From positions 37,618-101,617 of the forward strand of contig NZ_WFKI01000007.1 of the NCBI RefSeq assembly GCF_009208055.1: a DNA stretch of 64,000 nt, in the 5' to 3' direction. Within the stretch, counting starts at the first letter, position 1. Every line of letters begins with the position of its first letter. Positions 1 through 9,199 of the stretch are shown here, piece by piece. The notes beneath the pieces were generated by a model. That model saw only the letters and a program-made list of their open reading frames with translations. It was not told the origin of the DNA and searched no databases. The position numbers and the translations under genes are program-made. The DNA comes from Poseidonibacter ostreae (GTDB lineage: Bacteria; Campylobacterota; Campylobacteria; Campylobacterales; Arcobacteraceae).

Positions 1-345
1 TGAGTTTTTTCTGTTATATGTTTTTAGAAGTTTTTTCTTTTCAATATCTGGAAAGTGTTCAACTATTAAATCAAGTGCATCTTCTAGTTTTTGTTTATTT
101 TTTTTAGAGTTTAAGTGTGGCTTGATAAGAATTGAAAATCCCATTTGATTTACAGCTAATTTTTTTCCATGTCTATCTTCAATAACTCCTCTAACAGGAA
201 TTTTTTGTACTCTACTAATATAGTTTCTTTTTGATAGTTCTTCATAGTAAGTATTTGATTTTATACTTAAAAAATATACTCTTGAAAGTAAAGTAATCAT
301 AATAATAATAATAAATAAAAATATAATATTTAGTCTGTTTATCAA
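1..345 (-). CDS. mrdA: Penicillin-binding protein 2, N-terminal part (cut by window start)
   Basis: Peptidoglycan transpeptidase of the elongation machinery. Only the first ~115 residues are inside the window. The reading frame gives a hydrophobic anchor followed by the class B PBP dimerisation segment, with the hallmark RGVIEDRHGKKLAVN stretch (RG.I.DR.G..LA), as in PBP2/PBP3. The likely start is TTG at 343-345, which overlaps the stop codon of the upstream membrane gene in a TTGA arrangement, so the two are probably translationally coupled. PBP2 is preferred over PBP3 because an MreD-like gene sits directly upstream. The catalytic domain lies outside the window, so the SXXK motif cannot be checked. 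Confidence 0.8.
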   Translation of the reverse strand, partial: MINRLNIIFLFIIIIMITLLSRVYFLSIKSNTYYEELSKRNYISRVQKIPVRGVIEDRHGKKLAVNQMGFSILIKPHLNSKKNKQKLEDALDLIVEHFPDIEKKKLLKTYNRKNS

Positions 346-782
346 ATAAATACTCCAAAAAATAATAAATCAATAATAATATTTACAAATATTATAGCAA
401 TAAAACTATCAGACATTCCAATTGTCATAACCCAAATAAAAAATACACCAAGGTAAAAAATTAAAATATAAATATATTCATTTAATTTACTAAAGGACAT
501 CATTCTATCGATATTTGGAATAATAAAAATATAAATAAATAGTGATAATAAGGTTAAAGATAAAGGTCTTAACCCTGAGTTTATTTCTATAAAAATAAAT
601 GTTAAAACTATAAAAAAAAGTGAATAAAGATATTTTCTTTTAAGACATACATAAAATGAAATAAAAGTAACTCCAGCAATCATAATCAATAAAAAATGTA
701 TTGAAGATATCGTATTTATAGTAATTATTACTAGTAATAAGGTAAATAGAAAAATAGGATTATCTAAATTGTTTCGAGTCAT
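342..782 (-). CDS. mreD: MreD-like integral membrane protein
   Basis: A 146-residue, almost wholly hydrophobic protein with about five predicted membrane helices and a DLLFFGVFI C-terminus. Size and topology fit MreD, the small membrane partner of MreC in the rod-shape complex. The main support is position: its stop overlaps the start of the downstream PBP2 gene by 4 bp, the usual mreD-mrdA order. MreD sequences diverge widely and no strong motif is visible, so the call rests on context. It could also be an unrelated small membrane protein. Confidence 0.55.
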   Translation of the reverse strand: MTRNNLDNPIFLFTLLLVIITINTISSIHFLLIMIAGVTFISFYVCLKRKYLYSLFFIVLTFIFIEINSGLRPLSLTLLSLFIYIFIIPNIDRMMSFSKLNEYIYILIFYLGVFFIWVMTIGMSDSFIAIIFVNIIIDLLFFGVFI

Positions 783-847
783 AAAATATAATACTTCTTT
801 TTAATTTATCGCGATTATATTATAAAGAGTCTTATACCTATATCAAA

Positions 848-1141
848 TTACTTTTTATTTTTATTAGATAAATCATAAATAAAAGAGAATACTTCAGCAA
901 CTGCTTTATACATACTTCCAGGTATTTCTTTATCTATATCAATTTGAGATAAAAGCTCAACTAAATCTTCATCTTTTTTAATTGGAATATCATGTTCATT
1001 TGCAAGTTTAATAATATTTGAGGCAGTTTCACCTTTTCCTTTTGCAAGAATACTAGGTGCATTGTCTTTTTCAATATCATATTTTAAAGCAACAGCTTTA
1101 GCAGGAGTACTTTGGTTTTGTTTTATATTTTTTTCTTCCAT
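848..1141 (-). CDS. flhX: FlhB C-terminal-like protein (FlhX type)
   Basis: A 97-residue protein matching the cytoplasmic C-terminal domain of the flagellar export switch protein FlhB/YscU. Visible family features are AVALKYD, AP.ILAKGKG, the IPI segment and the IPGSMYKAVAEV tail. FlhB autocleavage needs an NPTH motif; the equivalent position here reads STPAK, so self-cleavage is not expected. Stand-alone FlhX proteins in this phylum can partly replace the cleaved FlhB domain. The start ATG lies 1 bp from the stop of the upstream FliK-like gene, so the two are likely co-transcribed and both affect hook-length and export-specificity switching. Confidence 0.85.
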   Translation of the reverse strand: MEEKNIKQNQSTPAKAVALKYDIEKDNAPSILAKGKGETASNIIKLANEHDIPIKKDEDLVELLSQIDIDKEIPGSMYKAVAEVFSFIYDLSNKNKK

Positions 1142-1142
1142 T

Positions 1143-3131
1143 TTAAACTCTTATATCAACACTTGTACTATTTTGATTATTGTAAGGATTTACAAAGGCA
1201 TCAGTTTTTTTCTCTATATTTGTTTTTTCATTATCTTCTTTTAAATCAAGAAGTTTTATATTTACAGGTATTAAATCTACATCATTAAGAGCTTTTTTTA
1301 GATTTATAAGATTGTCTCTTACTGCTACTTTAAAATGTTCTCTTTGAGCATGAATAGTTAAATCAATCTTATTTTTATCATATAAAGCCATCATTAAATC
1401 AACTTTTCCAAAATCTTTTAGTGTTAAATCAATCTGACAGTAAAACTTTTCTTCTTCAGTTTTTTTCATGCTTATTGTTCCATCTTCTAGCATATCCCAT
1501 AAAAAAGGAACATAAACATTATTAGAATTTCCAGAATGAGATAGAAGTTGATGATAATCTATTTGTGTTAACATCTTATCTACTTGCTTAAACATCTCTT
1601 GTGATTTTGGATCAAGTTTAGAAGCTAAATCATCTTGCATTTGTAATAGAACTGATTTCATATCATTTGATATGGGGTTTGTCTCATTTCTTGTAAGATT
1701 TTGTCCTAAGTTTGTATTTGTAATATTTTCTCTAAGTATATTTTCGATTTTATCAACAACTTTTAGTAAACTATTTTGAGTATTAGAGTTGTTTTGATTA
1801 GTAGATAAATTTGTTATATCTTCTTTTAAAGATAATAGTAATGTAGATAAATTTGATGCAAAATTATTTGTAAAGGTACTTATATTATTTAAATTACTTG
1901 AAATATTTGTTTGTAAATTAGAAATTGGATTTTCTATTTTTGAAAAAAGAGTTTGGATATTTTCAAGTTTTGAAATCATTTGATTTAAAGATTTACTATC
2001 AATATTGTTCATATTAGATAATTCTGTTTTTAATTGTCCTAAGTTTTGCTTTAAATTATCTATTAGTGATACTTTATCATTTACTATTGTTTGTGAATTT
2101 AATACTTTTTGTTCTAAGTTTGTTATTTCACTAGAAATATTTTTTAGGTTTAAAACTAAAGATGAAATATTACTGTTTGTATTAGAAGCATTTTTTATTT
2201 CATTTGAATTTATAAGTTGATTTAATAGTACTTTTGGCTCAATTAATTTATCACTTTTTGTAAATAAATCATTTGTTTTAATTAAAGAATCTATTTGTGA
2301 TAAAAGGTTTTTAGTTTGATTTTGAGGATTGTTGCTTAGAACTTCATTTTTAATTTGTGATAATAGCTCTTTTGTTTGACTATTTAGTGTGTTTTTATTC
2401 TCTATTAATTGGCTATTTTGAGATGTTTGCATTTTAGATTCTACTAAAGAACCTTTGTTAATCAAAGAGCTTAATTGATTTGTTAAATTTGATAAATTTT
2501 GTGTTCCTTTATCTGCTATTGAAGTACTTAAGTTTTGTAATAATGAAACTAAACTTTTCATATTTGATAATTGATTTGTATTTGTTGTTTGATTATTTGG
2601 TGTTGTTAGTTTTGTAATTAAATCATTTATTTGTTTTGTTTGTGGTGAATTTATATCTTTTATAATATTTTGTATTTGACTTAATATTTTATCTACACCG
2701 CTACCTAATCCTTTTTGTGCATTTTGAGAAATTTTTGATTCAAGAAATACTCCTGATTTTCCTAATTGTTCTTTTAAACTATTTGCATCTAAATTTTTAA
2801 TATCTTTTAAAAAGTTTTCTAATAATGGCTTGAATTTTGCAAGACTACTATTTGAATCAATTTGATTTAAAAGTGTAGTTGTAGCTTTAGAAAAAGAGCC
2901 TAAGTCTTTAAATAAAGAAGAGTTTTTAAGCATATTTTCAATTGTTGAGTTTGCTTTTGAGTCACCTTTTACTTGGTCAAATAGATTTTTTAATACCTGA
3001 GCAGGTGAGGCTGATTCTTTTTGTACCATTTGTTGAAGTGTTTTTGCATCAGCTTCTTTAAGTACAGTTTTAAGAGCTTTATTCTCTTTTGGTAAAAGTA
3101 TATTTAATAATGGATTCTGGGCAACTAACAT
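1143..3131 (-). CDS. fliK: FliK-like flagellar hook-length control protein
   Basis: A 662-residue protein. The first ~500 residues are low-complexity and rich in Asn, Leu, Ser, Gln and Lys with helical heptad-like spacing. The last ~130 residues form a folded domain (VPFLWDMLEDGTISMKK... IDLTLKDFGKVDLMMALYDKNKIDLTIHAQREHFKVAVRDNL) resembling the FliK C-terminal domain, which contacts FlhB when hook growth ends. A long variable ruler followed by a conserved C-domain is the FliK plan. The next gene is flhX, an FlhB C-domain homologue, which strongly supports a flagellar role. The repetitive N-region makes true orthology with FliK hard to prove by eye. Confidence 0.65.
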   Translation of the reverse strand: MLVAQNPLLNILLPKENKALKTVLKEADAKTLQQMVQKESASPAQVLKNLFDQVKGDSKANSTIENMLKNSSLFKDLGSFSKATTTLLNQIDSNSSLAKFKPLLENFLKDIKNLDANSLKEQLGKSGVFLESKISQNAQKGLGSGVDKILSQIQNIIKDINSPQTKQINDLITKLTTPNNQTTNTNQLSNMKSLVSLLQNLSTSIADKGTQNLSNLTNQLSSLINKGSLVESKMQTSQNSQLIENKNTLNSQTKELLSQIKNEVLSNNPQNQTKNLLSQIDSLIKTNDLFTKSDKLIEPKVLLNQLINSNEIKNASNTNSNISSLVLNLKNISSEITNLEQKVLNSQTIVNDKVSLIDNLKQNLGQLKTELSNMNNIDSKSLNQMISKLENIQTLFSKIENPISNLQTNISSNLNNISTFTNNFASNLSTLLLSLKEDITNLSTNQNNSNTQNSLLKVVDKIENILRENITNTNLGQNLTRNETNPISNDMKSVLLQMQDDLASKLDPKSQEMFKQVDKMLTQIDYHQLLSHSGNSNNVYVPFLWDMLEDGTISMKKTEEEKFYCQIDLTLKDFGKVDLMMALYDKNKIDLTIHAQREHFKVAVRDNLINLKKALNDVDLIPVNIKLLDLKEDNEKTNIEKKTDAFVNPYNNQNSTSVDIRV

Positions 3132-3249
3132 AGAAGAAGTATATCATAAAAGACTAAGTTAATAAAATTAATAATTCATAAATTTATTATTAGAATATTA
3201 AGAATTATTTTTATACAATGTAATAACAAAATTATTCTAAGGCAAATAG

Positions 3250-3624
3250 ATGAAGTTTGAAGTTGCTGTACCTCTTGATGGTTTTAAAGATGAAAAAGAG
3301 TTTATTTTTAAAAAAGTCGATGACTTCTTTTCTACAATCACTACAATAGAAGAGCAAAAAGAGATAAGACTTATGAGCTTTGGTGCTTTAAAGAATATAT
3401 CTTTTACCTTACCTGATGAATTTATGAATAAATTAGAAATTACAAATATGGATGATATCTCTATTTATTATGTATTTGTTCTGCAAGGAACAAATAGTGA
3501 AAACTCTTTAAATACTTTTTCTCCAATAATTTTAAATAATAAAAGTTTAAAAATGGGACAAATCCACTTAGATGCAAATGATTTAGGTTTAGAAAACTTT
3601 GATGCTTTACTTCCAAAATTATGA
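3250..3624 (+). CDS. fliW: Flagellar assembly factor FliW
   Basis: A 124-residue protein fitting FliW in length and pattern: N-terminal VPLDGF, central beta-rich ISIYYVFVLQGTNSENSLNTFSPIILNNKSLKMGQIHLD corresponding to the conserved N..APiviN......Q.il.d core. FliW antagonises the translational repressor CsrA and binds flagellin, coupling flagellin synthesis to secretion. ATG start at 3250 with AAGG about 8 bp upstream, and a TATACAAT-like -10 box near 3213. It is divergent from the FliK-like/FlhX unit, giving a flagellar-control locus. csrA is not in the window. Confidence 0.83.
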   Translation: MKFEVAVPLDGFKDEKEFIFKKVDDFFSTITTIEEQKEIRLMSFGALKNISFTLPDEFMNKLEITNMDDISIYYVFVLQGTNSENSLNTFSPIILNNKSLKMGQIHLDANDLGLENFDALLPKL

Positions 3625-3677
3625 TTTAATAATTTTTATGATAGAATCTTAAAATTTTTTATTACGGAGTGTTTTAT

Positions 3678-4562
3678 ATGATTAGAGGATTTTTATTACT
3701 TTCAATTGGTGCAAGCTTATTTGCGAGCTCAGATTATGTACCTTTTAGCAAATTTTCAAAAGAAAAACAAGTTGAATATAACTTTATTAAAATTGAAAAA
3801 AATAGTAATGAAAAAATTCCAGAAGTAAAAAAAATCAAGAAAACACAAATTAGAAATTATAAAAAAGCTAATGAAGCAAATCTAATTAAAAAAAGTCAAA
3901 TTAGAAAACAAATATCTCAAAATACTGTAAATATTAAAAACAGTGAAGCTATAAAAGAATATAAAAAAGAAAATATTTTAAATGATAATACAAAAATCAC
4001 AAATAATACTTTTATTAAAGATATTAAAATAACTCCAAAACTTTCATATATGCATGTATCCTCATCAATAGAAGATGAAGATACTGATAAAACGCATGAA
4101 ATTATTCCTGAAATATCTTTTACATATAAAAATCATACTTTAAAGGCTGATTATTTTAATGTAAATAGAAAATTACTCAATTCCTTTAATTATGATACTG
4201 ATTGGTATCGTTTGATATATTTGCATAAAATAGAGAACCTAAATGTTGGTTTAGGATTTAATTCTTTAAAATTAGAATTATCTTTATTAGGGATATCTGA
4301 TAAAAATTCAGAAAAATTTCCCACATTTGAATTTCATATGAAAAATAATCGAGATCGATTTCTTGTTGAGTATGGTGGATTTTATGGAAAAAATAGTGAT
4401 GAAATCAAAAGTGCATATGAATATTATTTAAATCTCGGATATAAAATATTTAATAATGATAATTTAATTTTTAACCTTGGATACAAAAATAGAACAGTTG
4501 ATTATGATAATACAAAACTTGAATTTAAAGGCCCAACTGTAGGAATTAGCACAAGCTTTTAA
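3678..4562 (+). CDS. Secreted, probably outer-membrane beta-rich protein of unknown function
   Basis: I do not recognise a family. The start is taken at ATG 3678, because ACGGAG lies about 8 bp upstream; a GTG at 3669 would overlap that ribosome site. The product (294 residues) begins with a signal peptide (MIRGFLLLSIGASLFAS). It has a Lys/Asn-rich linker to about residue 115, then a beta-rich C-terminal half with alternating aromatic residues (LSYMHVSSS, HTLKADYFNVNRK, FLVEYGGFYGK) ending in STSF with a terminal Phe. That pattern suggests a small outer-membrane barrel tethered by a periplasmic linker. It may be monocistronic. Confidence 0.6.
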   Translation: MIRGFLLLSIGASLFASSDYVPFSKFSKEKQVEYNFIKIEKNSNEKIPEVKKIKKTQIRNYKKANEANLIKKSQIRKQISQNTVNIKNSEAIKEYKKENILNDNTKITNNTFIKDIKITPKLSYMHVSSSIEDEDTDKTHEIIPEISFTYKNHTLKADYFNVNRKLLNSFNYDTDWYRLIYLHKIENLNVGLGFNSLKLELSLLGISDKNSEKFPTFEFHMKNNRDRFLVEYGGFYGKNSDEIKSAYEYYLNLGYKIFNNDNLIFNLGYKNRTVDYDNTKLEFKGPTVGISTSF

Positions 4563-4652
4563 TATTAAACATTACAAAGTGTAATAATTTTATATACTAT
4601 AAAAAACTTTTAGCTATAATCACAATAATTATAGAAAAAGGTTTATTTAAAT

Positions 4653-5012
4653 ATGGAAGATATAACAATTTGGCATAATCCTAGATGCTCAAAATCAAGA
4701 AATGCTTTAAACTTAATAGAAGAAAAAAAGATAAATAAAAAAGTATTTAAATACTTAGAAGAAAATCCTTCAAAAGAACAAATCACAAATGTTTTAAAAT
4801 TGTTAAAAATCAGCGCAAAAGAGCTTTTAAGAACTGGAGAAAAAGTTTATAAAGAATTAGATTTAAAAAATGTTGATAATGAAGATGAACTAATTACTGC
4901 AATGTATGAAAACCCAAAGTTAATTGAAAGACCAATAATTATAATTGCTAATGAAGCAGTAATTGCAAGACCAATTGAAAATATGGAGTTATTATTAAAG
5001 AAATACATGTAA
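4653..5012 (+). CDS. arsC: ArsC/Spx-family glutaredoxin-dependent reductase
   Basis: A 119-residue thioredoxin-fold protein of the ArsC/YffB class. The catalytic cysteine is Cys12 in the HNPRCSKSR motif. The C-terminal segment IERPIIIIANEAVIARP supplies the conserved RP..(V/I)......IGRP-type element. The family includes glutaredoxin-coupled arsenate reductases, but many members have no proven arsenate activity. No arsB, acr3 or arsR is nearby, so resistance is not supported by context. ATG start preceded by AAAGG. Confidence 0.8.
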   Translation: MEDITIWHNPRCSKSRNALNLIEEKKINKKVFKYLEENPSKEQITNVLKLLKISAKELLRTGEKVYKELDLKNVDNEDELITAMYENPKLIERPIIIIANEAVIARPIENMELLLKKYM

Positions 5013-5065
5013 AACAGCTAAGAATCAGATATATAAGAGTTTCAGAAAAATTCTTTACTAGAACA

Positions 5066-5356
5066 GTGTCTTTATTAAAATTAGAGAATTTTGACCATGA
5101 AAAATTTAAAATTAGAACAATAAAAAACTATGAAGATTTTAAAAAAGCTGAAGAAATGGAACTATACTCTTCTTACATGACTGATATAAAAAACTTTATT
5201 GAGAAAACAATGATGTTTGTAAATGAACACTCAAAAACTTTTGAGAATGAAAGAGCTATTTTATTAAAAGATGCAAACCTTTTACAAAAACAAAAGAACA
5301 ATCAATCTTATAGTAAAGACAAACATAAAAACAATAAATTTAATGATGAATACTAA
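5066..5356 (+). CDS. Hypothetical small charged protein upstream of recD2
   Basis: A 96-residue Lys/Glu-rich, mostly helical protein of unknown family, with a C-terminal Lys/Asn tail. The only standard start codon is GTG at 5066, which has no convincing Shine-Dalgarno sequence. The frame stays open further upstream to the arsC stop and encodes a coding-like basic peptide (KQLRIRYIRVSEKFFTRT), so the true N-terminus is uncertain. Its stop overlaps the recD2 start by one base (TAATG), implying translational coupling and a possible functional link to recD2. Confidence 0.6.
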   Translation: MSLLKLENFDHEKFKIRTIKNYEDFKKAEEMELYSSYMTDIKNFIEKTMMFVNEHSKTFENERAILLKDANLLQKQKNNQSYSKDKHKNNKFNDEY

Positions 5357-7674
5357 TGGCCAAAGAAGAAGAATATAAAACCTTCAAACTCTCAGGAGTT
5401 ATAAAAAAAGTACTTTATACAAATGAAGAGACTAAGTATATAATTGCAGTTTTAGAAAATAATCAAAAAATCTGTGGTGCATATTTTGATACAGATATTG
5501 AAAAAATTGTTGGAGAAGAAGTTGTTTTAAAAGGAAACTGGACTACTCATAAAAAATATGGAGTTCAATTTGAATTTGATACTTTAGAGCTTAAAGAAGC
5601 AGAAATATTCTTTTTTTTAACAAAAATTGTAAAAGGTGTTGGTAAAAAATTTGCAAAAGAATTAGTTGATAAATATTCTGAAGAAGAGTTAGTAAAAATA
5701 CTAAATGAAAAGCCAGAAGAGTTATTAAAATTTAAAGGTATAAAAGAGAAGAAACTTAATATGATTGTTTCTTCTTGGCAAAAATTTAAACACTTAAGAG
5801 AACTTGGCTCTTTTCTAGCAAAATTTGGTGTAACTTCAAATTTAATCACGCGAATATACTCAAGTTTAGGTGAAGTAGATAACTTAATAGAAAAAATCAA
5901 AAAGAATCCATATCTTTTAATTAATATAAAAGGAATAGGTTTTAAACGTGCAGATGAAATTGCAAAAGCTTTAGGAATTGACCCATATTCAGAATTTAGA
6001 ATAATGGCTTGTTTAAATTATACTTTAAGAGAATATTGTGATAACAATGGTAACTCTTCTATTGATAAATTTCATTTATATAAACTTTTAGATGATTCTT
6101 TAAGATTTAGTGACAAAAATGATTTATATGAAGAATCACTTACAAAAATGCTAGTTGAAGAAGAGATTTTTGTAACAAAAGAGAATCGTTATGCACCTTC
6201 AATATTATATTATGCAGAAAAAAGAATTTTAGAGTTTTTTCAAAGAAGAGAAGGAGAACTTAATCGTAAAATTATTGCTTCTTTTGATGATTATTTAGTT
6301 AAAAAGCAATTAACCTTAGGCTTTGAATTAAGTAGCGAGCAAAAGAAAGCAGTTGAGCTAATAAATAAGGGGCATAATACACTTTTTTTAATAGGTTACG
6401 CAGGAACTGGTAAATCAACATCAAGTAAAGCAATTTTACAGTTACTTGAAGAGGTTGTTTCTTATGATGATATTATTACTATTGCCTTAAGTGGAATAGC
6501 TTCTCAGAGAATTTCTGATACTACAGGTTATGCATCTGCAACAATTCAATCTTTATTAGTAAAACACAAAGAAAAAGATTTTTTTCCTTATAAAGTAATT
6601 TTACTTGATGAAGCCTCAATGGTTAACTCAGTAACTTTTTATCAAATTATTTCAAAAATTGATGATGATACTGTCTTTATAATTGTTGGTGATGATGGAC
6701 AATTACCTGCAATTGGAGCAGGAAATATTTTAGCTGATTCTATAAAATATGATTTAGCTCCTATTTGTAAATTAACAAAAATATATCGTCAAAATGAAAA
6801 TCAAGCAATAGCAGTTATTGCAAATGATATAAGAAAAGGTGAGGTTCCTAAATATGATGAAGATTATGAAGATTTCAAGTTTGTAAATGTTTCAATTGCA
6901 AATTATTACTCACAAAAAAACTCTAATTCTTCAAATGAATTTGCTGACATTAGAGGTGAAAATTCAGAATATATTTTAAATAATATATTAAATATTTCTG
7001 CAACTTATATTCAAAACTATTTTGATTTAATAAAAGGTAAAAAAATAAATAAAGCCTTAACTTTATTTCAAGTAATTACACCAATGAAAGGTGGATTATT
7101 AGGAGTTGAAAACTTAAATATGCAACTTCAAAAACTTTTTAATCATACAAAAGGAAAAGCATATTCTACTAAGCTTTATGAGTATAAAATTACTGATAAA
7201 GTAATACATATCAAAAATGAAAATATGCGTTCACAAACTATGAGTATGTATAAAAGTGGTTCAAGTGATTTTATTGAAAAAAGAGTATTTAATGGACAAT
7301 TAGGATTAATAATTAAGTTAGATTTTGATGAAAATAAATGTATTGTGTTATATCCAAATGATGATATGGTAGTCTTTTATGACTTTGATACTGTTGCATC
7401 ATTACTTTCATTAGCTTACTGTTTAACTATTCATAAAACACAAGGAATGGAGTATGAAAATGCTTTAATTCCAATGAGCTTTTCACATTACATTATGCAT
7501 AATACAAAGTTACTTTATACTGCAATTACAAGAGCTAAAAGAATGTGTTTTATAGTAGGGGAAGAAGAGGCTTTTATTAGTGCTTGTAAAAAATTAGAAA
7601 TTACAATTAGAGAATCTGTTATTAATGATTTATTATCTAAGCCACAAATTAAAAATAAACTAATAGATCTTTAA
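5356..7674 (+). CDS. recD2: RecD2-type ATP-dependent DNA helicase
   Basis: A 772-residue superfamily 1B helicase. Order: N-terminal OB-like domain (~1-85), tandem helix-hairpin-helix segments (VKGVGKKFAKELV, KFKGIKEKKLN, IKGIGFKRADEIAKALG; ~90-205), then the motor. Walker A GYAGTGKST is at residues 347-355, motif II LLDEASMV follows, then GDDGQLPAIGAG, KIYRQNE, and the C-terminal YCLTIHKTQGMEY and LLYTAITRAK. This arrangement is RecD2 rather than the RecBCD subunit RecD1, since HhH motifs precede the motor. RecD2 acts in replication-fork and mismatch repair. Start overlaps the previous stop (TAATG). Confidence 0.92.
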   Translation: MAKEEEYKTFKLSGVIKKVLYTNEETKYIIAVLENNQKICGAYFDTDIEKIVGEEVVLKGNWTTHKKYGVQFEFDTLELKEAEIFFFLTKIVKGVGKKFAKELVDKYSEEELVKILNEKPEELLKFKGIKEKKLNMIVSSWQKFKHLRELGSFLAKFGVTSNLITRIYSSLGEVDNLIEKIKKNPYLLINIKGIGFKRADEIAKALGIDPYSEFRIMACLNYTLREYCDNNGNSSIDKFHLYKLLDDSLRFSDKNDLYEESLTKMLVEEEIFVTKENRYAPSILYYAEKRILEFFQRREGELNRKIIASFDDYLVKKQLTLGFELSSEQKKAVELINKGHNTLFLIGYAGTGKSTSSKAILQLLEEVVSYDDIITIALSGIASQRISDTTGYASATIQSLLVKHKEKDFFPYKVILLDEASMVNSVTFYQIISKIDDDTVFIIVGDDGQLPAIGAGNILADSIKYDLAPICKLTKIYRQNENQAIAVIANDIRKGEVPKYDEDYEDFKFVNVSIANYYSQKNSNSSNEFADIRGENSEYILNNILNISATYIQNYFDLIKGKKINKALTLFQVITPMKGGLLGVENLNMQLQKLFNHTKGKAYSTKLYEYKITDKVIHIKNENMRSQTMSMYKSGSSDFIEKRVFNGQLGLIIKLDFDENKCIVLYPNDDMVVFYDFDTVASLLSLAYCLTIHKTQGMEYENALIPMSFSHYIMHNTKLLYTAITRAKRMCFIVGEEEAFISACKKLEITIRESVINDLLSKPQIKNKLIDL

Positions 7675-7732
7675 CTAATATTCAAGCAAATCTTTAGTAA
7701 TATAACTAAAATTTTTAAGAGGATTATATTTT

Positions 7733-9196
7733 ATGATTACGTGGATGCAAAGACATAAAAGATGGCTTGTGATTACAATTTGGATAAGTACTATAGCGTT
7801 TGTAGGAGCTGGCTTTGTGGGCTGGGGTTCTTATGATTATGGAAAAGATGGCGGAACAGTAGCCGTTGTAGCTGATAGAGAAGTTTCTGTTGAAGAATAT
7901 CAACAAGAGTACTCAAGTCTTTATGATCAATATGCAAGATTATTTGGTGAAACATTTAACAAAGATATGGCTGATAAATTAAATTTAAAAGATGTTGCAT
8001 ATAAGCAAGTAATTCAAAAAAATCTAATTTTATCTTATGCTGATTCTTTAGGTTTAGATGTAACAGATCAAGATATTGCAAAAGAGTTATTAAAATATAA
8101 TGCCTTTATGGTAGATGGAAAATTTGATAAAGCAACTTATGTAAAAGTTTTATCTCAAAATAGAACTACTCCTGTTAAATTTGAAGATTCATTAAAAAGA
8201 AATATTCTATTACAAAAAGTTCAATTATTATTTGATATTAAACCAAATAGTGTAGAAGTTGAAAACTTAAGTAAGTTATTATTCATTGAAGATGATATCT
8301 CTTACAAAATCTTAAATATCAAAGATATTACTGTAAATCCTACAGAGGATGATTTAAAGAAACATTGGGAAGCTAATAAAAATGCTTATATGTCAGAAGT
8401 TTCTTATGTTTTTGAAAGAGTAGATGTTCCTGTTGTAAGTTCGAATTCAAGTGCTGAAGATATTGAAAAACATCATAGTAAATTTAAAACTGATTATAAA
8501 AAAGAAGATGGAAAAATTAAATCTTTCGATGAAGCAAAAGCTGAAGTTATAAAAGAATTAGATAATAAATTTACAAAAAAAGAAGCATTGAAAAAATATC
8601 TAAAAGTAAAAAAAGCTGAAGAAACATTAACTGCTTCAACTACAATTGATGAAAGTAAGCTTCCATTCTCTACTCTTAATAATCAAAAGATAATTGATTC
8701 TAAGCCAGGTGATTTACTTAAGCCATTTTTAGAAGATGATAAGTTTGTTATTGTAAGAGTACTTGCTAAAAATGAATCAAAGCCTTTATCTTACGAAAAA
8801 GCATTAGAAGATGTAAAGGTTTCATATGAAAAAGTTGCAAAAGCTAAAAAACTTGATGAATTAGCACAAAAAGAACTAGAAAATTTTGTTGGTACAGAAG
8901 TTAAAGGTATTACAAGACAATCAATTGCAAAAATTGCAGGATTAGAGCCTCAAGAAGCAGCAGATTTCTTAAGTAGATTATTTGTAGCTACAGAAAAAAC
9001 TGGAACAATAAAAGTTAATGATAAAGTTGTATTATTTAGAATTGATAATTCTAAATTTGGAACTTATGATAAAGCAAGAGATGAGTCTATTAAAAGCACA
9101 ATTGTACAATTACAAAGTGAAGAATTAATGAATAATCTTGTAAAAAGATTAGAAAATAAATACGAAATACAATCATCTATAGAAATAAAGGAATAA
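7733..9196 (+). CDS. ppiD: PpiD-like membrane-anchored periplasmic chaperone (SurA_N family)
   Basis: A 487-residue protein with a short cytoplasmic N-terminus, one signal-anchor helix (WLVITIWISTIAFVGAGFVGWGS), then a SurA_N/PpiD-like helical chaperone region (EVSVEEYQQEYSSLYDQYARLF). The middle, where PpiD carries its parvulin isomerase domain, shows no clear parvulin signature; it is Lys/Glu-rich with a short domain around residues 310-345. It may be a chaperone without isomerase activity. It sits 3 bp upstream of ftsA, the order seen in Campylobacter, and shares that operon. ATG start at 7733 with AGAGGA upstream. Confidence 0.8.
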   Translation: MITWMQRHKRWLVITIWISTIAFVGAGFVGWGSYDYGKDGGTVAVVADREVSVEEYQQEYSSLYDQYARLFGETFNKDMADKLNLKDVAYKQVIQKNLILSYADSLGLDVTDQDIAKELLKYNAFMVDGKFDKATYVKVLSQNRTTPVKFEDSLKRNILLQKVQLLFDIKPNSVEVENLSKLLFIEDDISYKILNIKDITVNPTEDDLKKHWEANKNAYMSEVSYVFERVDVPVVSSNSSAEDIEKHHSKFKTDYKKEDGKIKSFDEAKAEVIKELDNKFTKKEALKKYLKVKKAEETLTASTTIDESKLPFSTLNNQKIIDSKPGDLLKPFLEDDKFVIVRVLAKNESKPLSYEKALEDVKVSYEKVAKAKKLDELAQKELENFVGTEVKGITRQSIAKIAGLEPQEAADFLSRLFVATEKTGTIKVNDKVVLFRIDNSKFGTYDKARDESIKSTIVQLQSEELMNNLVKRLENKYEIQSSIEIKE

Positions 9197-9199
9197 TAA

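Noticed and set aside
1143..3131. Repeat array or tandem duplication in the low-complexity gene
   Set aside because: The Asn/Leu/Ser-rich pattern is irregular; no exact unit repeats and the frame is intact with a folded C-domain.
4653..5012. An arsenic-resistance operon
   Set aside because: Only an ArsC-like gene is present; no arsB, acr3, arsR or promoter arrangement supports resistance.
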